Shown piece by piece: positions 31,750 through 44,000 of a stretch of DNA of 64,000 bases. Below the pieces are notes generated by a model. That model did no database searches. It saw only the letters and a program-made list of their open reading frames with translations, and was not told the origin of the DNA. Numbering within the stretch: position 1 is the stretch's first letter; each line of letters opens with the position of its first letter. Made by a program: the position numbers and the translations under genes. Source of the DNA: Dromiciops gliroides (taxonomy: Eukaryota > Chordata > Mammalia > Microbiotheria > Microbiotheriidae); assembly GCF_019393635.1 (NCBI RefSeq), contig NC_057861.1:57859532-57923531 (forward strand), written 5' to 3'.

Positions 31750-31755
31750 TTTATT
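31750..31755 (-). promoter_or_regulatory. USE1: USE1 polyadenylation signal
   Basis: TTTATT on the plus strand gives AATAAA on the minus strand about 150 nt after the USE1 stop, implying a short 3'UTR of roughly 31730-31902. Confidence 0.6.
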
Positions 31756-31902
31756 CTCCTCCCTTTGAGGAAGACCATCCTGCCCTATGTTCCCTAGTGT
31801 TTGGAAGGAAACTGCAGGAGATGAATGATTGTTTCTTAAGCCCAGACCTGTCCCCACTGCTTCCCTGCTCTTGTCCATGTGCCAGTTGGCCAGCCCCTGG
31901 TT

Positions 31903-32085
31903 TCACTTTAACTTAGGGAAGATCCTGATGAAGAGGATCATGCTGATGAAGATGAAGCAGACGAAGATGAGCACAATCCACAGGAGCCAGTTGACTGACT
32001 TCTTGGCGTGCTGCTCCAGCCTCTCCGACTCTGTCTTCAGCTTCTCGAAGTTCTGATCCGCCATCTTGATGGAGTGGGAGAGCGT
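31903..32085 (-). CDS. USE1: USE1 coding exon 7 (SNARE helix end and tail anchor)
   Basis: 60 codons plus [20 protein letters not shown] leads into the membrane anchor [17 protein letters not shown] and the short lumenal end FPKLK, nearly identical to human USE1. The acceptor is TTTCCCACAG. Confidence 0.97.
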   Translation of the reverse strand, partial: TLSHSIKMADQNFEKLKTESERLEQHAKKSVNWLLWIVLIFVCFIFISMILFIRIFPKLK

Positions 32086-35000
32086 CTGTGGGAAAGCACA
32101 GGCAGAACAGGGTGAGGGGCTAGCTCTGTCCCAGCAGCCAGGGAAGCTTAGAGGCCATGCCATCCCCACCCCGACCTCTTAGGGTCTAGTCCAAGCCCTG
32201 TTGCTAAGCTCTATGTCCTTGGGCAAATAATTTTTCCTCAGAGGTCTTCATTTTCCCATCTATCAAAAAAGGGGAATGGAGTAGATGATCTCCAAAGGCC
32301 CTCCCAGCTCTGACAGCCTGTGTTCTAAGGGCCCCCCCAGCTCTGACATCCTGCGTTCTAAGGAGCTCTGACATCCTGTGTTCTAAGGGCCCTCCCAGCT
32401 CTGACATTCTGTCTCCTAAGGGCCCTCCCAGCTGTCATGTTCTAAGTACTCCCCTCCCCCTCCAAGCTGCTGCTCTGTGGCTCTACCAGCTGGAGACGCC
32501 AGCTGGGCATCTCGGGTTTCTTGTCGTTCTACCTGATTATCTTGTTTAATAACATTCTGTGCCGCCAGAGTGTTGTTCTTCAGACTTCGGGCCAAACTCA
32601 GCATCTCCTCGGCCAGCTTCTCCTGGACATTGTGGTGATGCTGTAACACAGCATCGAGCTCAGCAGCTGATTGCTTCTCATCTGTCCCAAGGCCCCTGGG
32701 TGTGCAGAGGAGGTGGGTGAGTGGGGGTGGGGCGGGAAGTTTGTTTGGAAAGAGCAAAGATCCAAACCAGCAGAAAGGAAAAACTGCCTGTTCCCTTTGC
32801 CCCTGAGACAGGTGATCATGCTATTTATTCCTGGCTACTGGCATAGCTCCAGAGTGAACACTATGGCCTGGACTCCACATATGTAAGCAGAAAAAGGCTT
32901 CTGCATAATAGCCACAGGCCTTTTTATATACAGCAACAATAGATTCCAAGCATCTGTTCAGGACAGGATTTGCATCAGTTAAGTCACTTTCTCTAGTTCT
33001 CTGGAGGGATAAGTAGGATGCTGACAAAGGTAGAGTTCCAGCCAGAACATTGGTTAAAGTTACTGGGGATGCCGAGCCTCAAGAAGACCAGACTTAAGGG
33101 GCCAAGTAAGAATTGTCCACTGGTATTGGAAGGGCTGTCTAGGGCAAGAGAAATTTAACTTGTTCTGCTCGGCTCTAAAAGGCAGCACAATGGGTAGAAG
33201 CTACAGGGAAAGCAGATTTCAGCTGGATAGGAGGGAAAATATTCTAGAGGTGAGAGCTGTCCTTAAGTGCGATGGGCTAATTTGGGAGATAGTGAGTTTC
33301 CCAGCACTGAAGGTAGCAAAGTTGGGCGGGCTGTTCATCTGTTGGATCTGTTGTAGGGATGGGATTCGTGTTTCAGATGAGAGTTAGACTGGATGGCCTT
33401 CAAGGCTCCATCCATCTGTGAACTCTAGGGGCCCCCACAACATGAGATGAAGAGACAGTACCAAACATGAGTCACTTACGTTCGTTTCCTTAAGTTTAGG
33501 TCCCCAGAACCTGGAGCCAAAATAGAGACATTTGTCAGTTGCAGGCTTTTACTGTTCTCTTACACTGACGGGGTTCGTCCTTGCGAAGCTTTCAGATAAA
33601 GTTCATTCCAAGGTTCCCAAGTATTCCTGCAATTTCTACAGTCTGGGGCCCACAGAAAATCCTAATCTTTAAGCACACCTTAAGTGTACTTCAGCCCGCC
33701 CCAATTACAGTGCCGTCCCTTTTCCTCACTTATTGTTTCTGCTCAAACCATTTGCAAAATGCTAAGTGCTAGGTAGACACTGCCTGAGACCCCAGTGGGG
33801 CTTTTCCCTGACCTCCTCTCTGTCTAGCCCCTTGTCATGAAAGCTCACTCAGCCGCCAGGGAGCCCTCTTCATCTGTCTCCCTCACAGCCTTTGTTTGGC
33901 CTTTCCTGCTTTGGAAAGATCCCTGGTTGAGGGTACAAAGATCTGGGTTTTCATCATGGCTCTGCCACTTGCTACCTGGGTGACATTTGGTAAGCTGATT
34001 CTTTTCTGGGTCAACTTCCTTAGCTGCAAAATGAGGGGGGATAAACTAGATGATCTCTAAGGTACTTTCTAGTGATGACATTTTATGTTCTAAGGGCCCT
34101 CCCAGCTGTGACATTCTAGGTTCTAAGGGCCCTCCCAGCTCTGACATTCTAGGTTCTAAAGGCCCTCCCAGCTCTGACATTCTGGGCCTTAGGAACCAGG
34201 ACATCATATAGAGACCAAACCCTCCCTCCCATCCTGCCACATGAAGGATCTATGATTTCATCAGAGTGTGTACTTGCTCCACCAGAGCTCATCCCAACCC
34301 CTCAGTGACTTAATAAACAGAGAGATGCTTTGGCCAAAAAAAAAAAATCATCAGGCTGAAGGCAACCTGGTGACGGGCCTCTGTGCCCTAAACTAGGTGG
34401 GGCTTTGGCCACAGGACACAGACTAGAATTTAGAACTGGCCACAGCTTTTGCCCTTTATTTTATTTTATTTTTGTGGGGCAATGAGGGTTAAGTGACTTG
34501 CCCAGGGTCACACAGTTGCCCTTTATATTGATGCCCCCCCCCATCACACTTGTCTCCTCCATTAGAATGTGAGCTCCTTGAGGGTAGGGATGGCTTCCTC
34601 CTTTGTACTTGTACACTCAGTGCCCAGCGCAGTGTTGGACACATGGTAAATGTTTCATAAATGCTGGCTGATTGCCTGACTGGTTGCTTGGCCAGTATGG
34701 ATTTTAAGATCCTGGTTACTTCCCCCCTCATGGTGAGGTATCAGGGGAAGGCTTTAAGTGCAACCCTGTGGGTTTAAAAGGGAGATGCCTGATTCTAGGT
34801 CACACAGCAAGGCTCCTCAGAGTCTGCTTGTTCTCTTCCGTGAGACTGGTCTCCAGTGAGGCTCAATCAGTCCCTTGAGTGGGTCAAGGCTCCCCCTGCT
34901 GTTGGCTTTTGAGAGCCTGAAAGGGAAGAGCCAGAAGTGGGGCTCTCTAGGACTGAGAAGACAGTGGTCATTTCTTGTCCCTCTCTGAGGGGAGAGCAAC

Positions 35001-38000
35001 AATCCAGGCAGAGAGACTGCTGGGAATTGCTTTTTGGTACCCGTGCTTGGTCACAAGACCAAGAATTTAGAACCGGATTTCTGAGAGCCTCTGCTGTGAC
35101 CCCTTGTTTGGCCCGTGAGCACAGGAGGCCCTGAGAGAGGAAGTGGCCTGCTCAAGGTCGCACAGGTAGCAGCAGGCAGCAGGGCCAGGATCTGAACCTG
35201 CTTCCTTTGCCAGTGTTCTTTCCATTTCTCCATGGTGCCAGCTCCAGGTAGCTGGAGACTTTCCATCTCAGCAATGAAGACGGGCAGCTTGGGCTGAATG
35301 GCCTGGGGCTTCCGTTCCAGGGCCCAAAGCAAACAGTTTGGAGGGACTGTGTCTACTCACCACTGGTTGACGAGGACTCCTAAGGGGAGAAAAGCTACAA
35401 TGAGAAAGTGCACCCCATGACCTGACTGACTGACCTCGCGCCGAGCCCAGGCTGAGAAGTTGGTCAGAGGGGGAAGACTGAGTCTCCTTCCTCCACTTCT
35501 GCTGCTGATGGGCCAAGGTCCCTCTGGAGAGGTGTGGCCTTAGCTGGGGCCAGCATAAGGCTTAACAGAGGGCCCTGGGAAGGAGGAATTCTGGTCCCAG
35601 GTGCACAAAAGCCCATCTCTGCTTTCACTCTGGCTATCCTCCCATCCAGGCAGGCCCTGAGCTTCCGTCACTTAACCCACTTCCATAAACATTTACCCTA
35701 TTGGTCCCAACAAAGACTTCCCCCAAATATAGGCTGCACCTCTGAAATGAGGTCTTTCTGAAAAGAAAAATGGGGAAAGGTCAACAAGTCTATACATCAA
35801 GAAGCTGAAAGTTCATCAGTGTGGCTATTTCATTCATTGGTGCAGATTGCAGCCCGTCTGTAGATTAAGTAGGTGGTCTTCTAGGCTTGCTGTGTGCAAA
35901 ATATTCCTTTTCCTGGGGTCAACTCGATAATGAATCACTCTGAACAGAGCCCAGTTAGTGCCAGGCTGACAGACACCCTATCATGAGAATTCCATCTGGT
36001 GGGTAGTAGGACCTGAGTTTACACAGCTCTGACAGCCACTTGGGGCTCCCAAACCCAGGCGATCACAGGCTCTAGAGGACTGTGAAGGGTATGACAAGGA
36101 AGGTGTCAAGATGGCAAGGTCTTAAATGCCACGATGAGGAGTCATCTGAATACCTTCTTTTCATCCCTGTCTTCCATTTGTCACTAAGCCCTTTTGTTGC
36201 CTCTTCAGAAATGTGGCCATTGCCCGGTCCCTCATCCCTGCAGACCTGGATTACACCAGCAGCTACCTTGGTCTTGCTTCCTTCCTTCCTTCCTTGCCCA
36301 TCATACACCTCTTACTGTATCTGCTCTAAAATTCTCTGTCCTTCAATGCCTTCCACAACCTGCCTTCTCTCCCCCCACATTTCTGCTCTAGTCAGCTCAG
36401 TCTCCTGATGGCTACCACACAGCCCCCTCTTCTCACTTCCAGACATTTGTCTGTGATGAACCCCATTTTCTTCCCTAGCCTCTTGAAATCCTCCCCAGGA
36501 CCGAGGCCCAGCTTCTTAGACTGCTGCAGATCAAACGGGGCTCTCCCTTCAGAGCCCCGCTGAGATTTATGGTCTGTCCCCACAATCGAACATTTGTGAG
36601 CAGACGAAGTAATGTCATCAGAAATCATTTTGATAAAAAACTGTTAAAAACACCAGGCACGGGGGCAGCTAGATGGCGCAGTGGATAGAGCACTGGCCCT
36701 GGAGTCAGGAGTACCCGAGTTCAAATCTGGCCTCAGACACTTAACACTTACTAGCTGTGTGACCCTGGGCAATTGCCTCACTAAAAAAAAACAAACAAAA
36801 AACACCAGGCACGAGGGGCAGCTAGGTGGTAAAGCACCAGCCCTGGATTCAGAAGGACATGAGTTCAAATCCAGCTTCAGACACTTAACATTTACTAGCT
36901 GTGTGACCCTGGGCAAGTCACTTAACCCCAACTGCCCCGCAAAAAACCAAACCAAAACCAAACCAAAACAAAAAACAAAAACCACCAGGCATGGAACTGA
37001 GTCATGTAATTGTAAGGCTCCGGCTTGGCCTTGAAGAGAGCTATGAACAAGCAGCTCATCTCCTTCTCTTCTACACAGAACAGGGTGGTGATGGGGGCTA
37101 TGAATGTGCCCATCACTCCATTGGTGGTTCCTCCCCTGCACCAACCTGTTTTTATTCTTTGTTACGAAGCTGACTCTCTTTGGAAGACAGTGGGAATAAG
37201 GAATATTGCGAATGAAGGTGGTATAAAAACAAAAGGTATCAAGAAAACTTTTGGGGAAAAACTTCTAAAAATTCTGTTTAACTTGATAAAAATCTGTAAA
37301 GCACCATGGAAACAGACAACACTTCTTTGTTTTCCTAGCTGTCCTAATTGTTTCCCTTGCGTTTTCGGCAGACCAGGCGGGAGTCCTGAGGTGCTGTGGT
37401 GCCAAGTCTGCCTCTCCCCAGTTCAGTACACCCTGTGTGTGCTGAGTCAATCCTAGGTATTGACCCATGAACTGCTTTAGGGCAGAGCTAACAGGCAGAC
37501 AGCATGGTGAGGGCTAGGAGGTCATCAACAATAGCAGGGGAATCTTAATCACCCACAGGAAGGGGGAAAAAGATGTTGCTGTCTTAGTGGACCGTGCTTC
37601 CAAAACCACACCTCGGCTGCAATCTTCCCTGGAAACCTCCCTCAGCTCCTTGGGCCTCTTCAGCCTGGATCGTCCATCCGCCCTGTGTCCTCAGCTTGGA
37701 ACATCCCTTGGCTGGGCTGGCCCCCTTCTCCCATTGGTGAGTTCCTCTGAGGGCCTCCATCTTGGGCAGGGGCCTAGGCTGGATAGGCTTAGTTCCCTCC
37801 CAGCTATACCTCTGACTTTCTGGCCGTCAGTACCAACTAAGCCTCGGCTTCCTTTTGCTCTGGTCTTTCTCCCTTCCAATGTGAGCTCCTTGAGACAATG
37901 GGTCGTTGTTCTTTTTTGCTTAGCTCACTGTCCAGCACGAAGGAAGAGCTTAATAAATGCTTATTGCCTGCCGGACTGGACTAGAGGCCCAACATCAGTC

Positions 38001-41000
38001 AGCATTGTAACACTGCAGCCCAATAAAGCTCCCATAACCTGCGACAGGCTACACGTCTGGGGTCCAGGACAGGGGAGGCCTATGCTCCCGCTGTGCTCGG
38101 GTTGCCTCTGCAGTGGTGGGTCTGGCTCTGTGTACCATGTTTTGGGGGGGGGGCGGGGCGGACCAGGATGAGGAGGGGACTCTAAACTGTGTCGTATGAG
38201 GACCAGTTGAGGAAGGTGAGGAGACAGGAGCAAAGAAGACCTGGGGGGACGTGATCATTGCTGCCCAATATCTGAAGGCCTGTCATGCTGAAGAAGGATT
38301 AGTTGTGTTCTGCTGGGTCCCAGAGGGTAGAACAGGGCCCAGTGGATGGAGAGGACAGGAAGGCAGATCTTAGCTCTCCACTGAGGAAGAGCTTGTTAAC
38401 AAGACGAGCCGTCCAACACGGACCCTTTGGCTGCCCCTGGAGGTGTTCCAGCAAAAGTCAGGAGACCTGTGGGGGATGTGGCAGAGAGAGGGCAAGAGAA
38501 GTCCCTTTCTGCCCCGTGGTACCTACCACGCCCAGCAGCTCGCTCCTCATTTCGCCTGTGTACCGAGCCCTCGTCTGCAAGTGCACCGTCTTGGTGGCCG
38601 GCACTCGCTCGTGGGTGGTGGTGGGCGTGCGTCCTGGGGCCAAGAACTGATTGGCTAGGGCTTTCTCCGAGGAAGATGACTAGAGAGAGGAGAGAGGGGG
38701 CTGGATAAGTAAGAGGCAGTGCTGGCGGTCCTTTCTGACCCTGTGATCCCACCGGGGGAATCCAAAGGGAAGTGAGAGGCGAGGCTGAAGGACATAACCC
38801 AATCCCACACGTATTCCAGGAGCCATTCTCCCCCTGTGCTGCTGGGGATCTCATTACCAGTGACAAGCAGCATCTATCACGAGGATTTCCAGGACCCGAG
38901 TCTCATCTGCCTGGTCAGAGAGGGAAGTCTGCAAACCCTCGCCAAGCTCTGTAAACTGCCAAAATGTGACTGGTTTGGCCTGTTGTACAGTAGTCCACTG
39001 TGTGACCCTGGCAAGGGTTTATTTTTTCCCCACAAAGCTTTCTTGCTATCTTCTGGTTTTATATCACCTTCATTGCTAGAATTCCCCCTTCCCATTCCCT
39101 TTAGCAGAGATCCAGCCTTTGTCATTTTAATTTTAAAATTAGATTTCAGTTCAGCAAATGCTGATGATGGCCCATGGGGATGAGCATAGGAAGTATGTCA
39201 GATGTGCTCAGGCACATGCTGATGTGGCCACCACAGGCCTCTCACTGGGGCGGGGCTGGGCTGCTGGGGATGGGGGTGGGGAGGGGCCTGGAGCAAGCCT
39301 GGCTATTCTGGCCTCCTGGGAAGCCCTGGCTTTGACAGTCACTGCCACCTCCACTTCTGTCTTCTTTCTCTGCTTCCCATTTATTCTCCCCCCCAGCTTC
39401 CACAAGGCTCTGGGGGGGTGGGTCAGTAGAAGGCAGTGTGGCCAGTGACTCAGTAGCCCCTCGATACAGGGCCCCTCTATGACCCTATTCCAGGCTCTGT
39501 GAAGCATGGACTCCCCTACATCTGAGAGGCTTGGACTTATACCAGTGCTCAGTGCCTGTCTGGCTCAGGAGGGCTGTCTGTCCTTCTGCTCCCTTCACCC
39601 AGAAGGCCAGTCCCTCTCCATCCAGACCAGGGCCCCCTCTCCATCTAGGGCTCCCATTCCATCCAGGCCAGGGCCCCTTCTCCTGTCAGTCCAGGGCTCC
39701 CTCTCCTGCCCAGAACCACCTCTCCTGTCAGTCTAAGGCCCCCTCTGTAGTCCAGGGCCCCCTCTCTATCCAGGTTAGGGCCTCCTCTCTGGTCCTCTCC
39801 TGTCCTCTCCCATCCTGTCCGGGGCCTCCAGTTGGCTGCAGCCAACTCAGGGAAAAATCAACAAGACTTCTTTGCCCTTTCACTCCTCTGGCCACTTTGT
39901 TTTCCTTGGCTCGGCCCATGGAATGCGGCCCCAGGGTGCAGGTTGGCACAGGAAAGCAAATGAGTTAAATGCCAGATATGAAAAGGCTCCCCCTCCGCCT
40001 CTGGTCGTCGGCCTTTCATGGCTAAGCTGGGGCTGGAGAAGCAGGGTCCCCTCACAGAGAGGCCAAGAGGGTGAAGCAGAAAGGCTCATTCTGGGTTTTA
40101 GAGGAGGGGGAAGGGCCTGATTAAGTGGAACCCTTAGAAGGGAAGCAGAGTCACTGGTTTTTTAAAAAATTAACATTAGTTTCTTTAGCTTGATGAATAA
40201 AAATAATGAATGCCCTTTGTGATTAAGTATTCAACAAGTGTTTACCTTTAAAAAAATAAATACAATTCCTTGGGCACACAGCCTCTGGCACCCAGTAGGG
40301 GGGATGCTTTTCAGTCACGGGTTTGACTAGCTGGCCTGGAGGCCCCTCCATTTGGGACATTCCATGCAAAATACTGTGCTTAGTGCCAGGGCTGCAAATA
40401 ATTAATAATAATAATAACAATAATAAAAACAACAGGGGGCAGTTAGGTGGTGCAGTGGATAAAGCACTGGCCCTGGATTCAGGAGGACCTGAGTTCAAAT
40501 GTGGCCTCAGACACTTGACAGTTACTAGCTATGTGACCCTGGGCAAGTCACTTAACCCTCATTCCCCTGCAAAAAAAGCAAAAAAGCAAAAAAAACCCCC
40601 AATATGTGCCACACTTTAAACGGCTAGGTGACAGAGTGGATGGAAGACCGAATTTAGAATCAGCAAGACCTGAGTGTATGCCCTGCCTGAGACACAGGAG
40701 CTGTCTGTGACCCTGGGCAAGTCAACCCCCCGGGAGCCTCAGTTTTCTCATCTGTAAGATGGGGATAATCATAGTACCTACCTCACAGACTTTGTGAGAA
40801 TCAAATGAGACAATATCTGTAAAGTACTTTGCAAATTGTAAAGTATGATATAATGCTAGCTGTAATTACAGCGTCCCTTTATTATTATCATTACCATTAT
40901 TATCATGATTATTGGTGTTGGTGTTGTTATTACATACTCCTTTGATCCTCACAACTTCTCTGCGGTAGGTACTGTCATTATCTCCACTTGGCAGATGGGG

Positions 41001-44000
41001 TAACTGAGGCCAACAGGGAAGAAGTGACTTGTATAGGGTCGAACGGCTGACAAGGGTCTAAGGCAGGATTACAACTCCAAGGCCAGCCTTCCATCCACTG
41101 TGCCACCTGGTGGCCAAAGGCAGGAACAAATGAGTCTGTCCCCAAGAATCATCTGTTTTATTGGGTGATAGAGTGTATGGCCAGAGGAGTAAATATAAAT
41201 TAATCTGAAGATGGAGGAAGCATGCACTGTCACTTGGGGAATGGGGAAAGACTCTTGGATGTGAACTTTAGTCTCTTGACTCTTCGGTCCAATGATCGAC
41301 CTACTACAAATACTGTTTACTGTGAAAACGGGCTGCTGGTTAGAATGCTGGGTTTGTCAGTAGGAAGACCTGAGTTCTGATCTTGTCTCGGACCCTTGCC
41401 AGCCATGCGATCCTATACAAGTCGATTCACCTCTGTTTGCATCAATTTCCTTATCTGCAAAACAGGGATAATTATAGTGCCCACCACAGGGCTGTTGTGA
41501 GCATGATTCTAGATGATTTCCGAGGTTGGTCCCTGCTAACTCTAAGTTTTGTGATTGTATAAATATTAGTAACAGACCAATTGCTTTACTTACCAGTTTT
41601 TCTGCCTCTAACATTCCTTTTAAAAACTCCACTTTTCTAGAATACTCATTAAGCATTTCAGGGGCAGGTTTACTGAAAAATACAAAAAAGAAAAAAGAGT
41701 CACCAAGAAAGCTGCCCTGCCCCCCCATCCATTTAGCACAGAAGACTCACTGGGGATTATCCTGGTCTTAACTCCTATAACAGATCAGGTAGCAGCCCTC
41801 TCCTCCAGGAAGCCTGCCTGGGCTAGCAGGGACCTCCCCATGTCCTCTCTAGAAGCAGAGCACTTGGGAGTAAAAGAATCCCAGACAACCAGACCTGGGT
41901 TGGCGTTCTTGCTCTTCTATGAACCAGTCAGGTGACATTGGGCAAGTCCCTTCATTTCCTTGTAGATTAAATTCCTCATTTGTAAAGTAGATGACCTCTG
42001 AGGGAGCCTCTTGGTTCTGACATCTTTATTCTAAGAGCCCTCCAGCTCTGACATCCCTTGTTCTAATGCCCTTCCCAGCTCTGACAGTCTGTGTCCTAAT
42101 GGCCCTCCCAGTTCTGATATTCTGGGTTCTAGGGGCCCTCCCAACTCTGACATTCTGGGCTTAAGGGCCCTCCCAGCCCTGACATCTTTTGTTCTAAGGC
42201 CCCCCCACCCCTGCCCCAGCCCTGATAATCCTGTGTTCTAAGGGCTCTCCCAGCCCTGACATCTTATGTTTCAAAGACCCTTCAAACTCTGCCATCCTGT
42301 GTTCTAAGGGTCCTCCAAACCCCGACCTCCTGAGTTCTAAGGGCCCTCCCAGCCCTGACATTCTGTGTTCTAAGGGCCTTCCCAGCCCTGATATTTTCGG
42401 TTCTAAGGGCCCTCCCAGCCCTGACATCCTGTGTTCTAAGGGCCCTCCCAGCCCTGACATTCTGTGTTCTAAGGGCCTTCCCAGCCCTGATATTTTCGGT
42501 TTTAAGGGCCCTCCCAGCCCTGACATCCTGTGTTCTAAGGGCCCTCCAAGCCCCTGAAATTTTCTGTTCTAAGGGCTCTCCCATCTCTGAAATTTTATAA
42601 ATCAATGCCAATAAGCAGCTATATTACCTTGGCCACGTTCCTATGGAATGCAGAAGGATAACAGTCACCCCAGAGGGCCTTCCGCTCTCCCCAGACTCTT
42701 TCCCCCCAAAATGACAAACATCTTTCCTGATTAGCTGATTCAGACCAGTGATGCCAAGTTGTTTTTGTTTGTTTCTTTGTTTCGTTTGGTTTGCTCTAGA
42801 GCCTAGCTTCTTAAAACGTGCGTCATGATCCTGTGAATGTGAATGTGGGGATTGTAAAAAATTTGGCAACTGTCAAAGGTTATGTATACCTATTTATATA
42901 CCTATATATGTGGGGTCATGTAAACAATTTTCAGGCAAAAAGGGGTCTTGAGTGGAAAAATGTAAGAAGTCCTGCTCCAGAGCTATGAATCCATTGATAT
43001 AGGGGACTTCCCAGTGAAACTGTAATACTTCCTCTGACAATAGGGATCATAACCGGGGGAATAGTGAGCTTGTTTTTAAAAATAATTTGTTAACTGGGTT
43101 TCAATAGAATTGGTTTCCTTTGTAATCCAGTCTGTTTTAAGCATCTAACAATATCATTGAGAAAAGGAGTCACCAGGCTTCCCCAGACTGCCCACCGAAG
43201 GGCTCCAGGACATCTCCTGACTTGGAGAAGGAGAGAGCTGCCTGGGGCCCTGGGTAGTTAAGTTAGGCCTGTGTGATCAGCCGAGGGGCATAGAGCTAAT
43301 ACATATCAGAGGTAGGATTTGAACCCAGGTCCTCCTGAATCTGAGCCTACTTCTTTAGCCACTGTACCAAGCTGCCTCTCACCCCTGTGACTTAACTATA
43401 AACTTACCTTGACTGTTCCTTCAAGGCTTGGAGCATTTCTTCCAGGGCGGCTACATACTAAAAGCAAGGGTAATACGTCATTGATGGTGAAAACATCACC
43501 TGCCTGCCTTCTTTCACGCCTGTTAAGGTCCCACCTTCCACAATGCCTGAATGATGGTGCGGTCCCCCTGCTGGTCATGCCCACTCTAGCCTCTTTCTCT
43601 CTATTCTGACTACAGAGTGTAGGGGCTGCTTTTGCATTTCTTTGTATCCCTCCCCACCTCTCCTATTTAAATGGTGGCCTGTCATGCTGCTGTTGTTTAC
43701 TCAGGACTGACTCTACATGATCCTATCTGGGTTTCTTTGGGCAAAGATCCTAGAGGGCTTTGCCATTTCCTTTTCCAGTGGCTTAAGGCAACCAGAGGTT
43801 GAGTCCTCTAGCTGACTCCTAGGCCGAGGTTAAGTGACTTGTCCAAGATCACACAGCTAGTAAGCATGAGGCCAGATTTGAACTTAGGTCTTCCTGACAG
43901 GTGGCAGGGTGGATAGGGCACTGGGCTTGGAATCAAGAAGATTCATCTACCTATGTGACTCTGGGCAAGTTACTTAATCCTGTTTGCCTCAGTTTCCTCA

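Noticed and set aside
36644-37144. Long minus-strand frames with [20 protein letters not shown], here and at many other places
   Set aside because: This peptide is the reverse translation of the short SINE and recurs wherever a copy lies; it is not a gene family.
42005-42600. Regularly spaced repeats resembling a CRISPR array
   Set aside because: Direct tandem units without unique spacers, in a vertebrate genome.
42194-42611. Gly/Pro/Leu/Glu repeat protein of about 110 codons
   Set aside because: A 33-bp repeat cannot introduce a stop if one unit lacks one; the frames appear in every array and in two registers.
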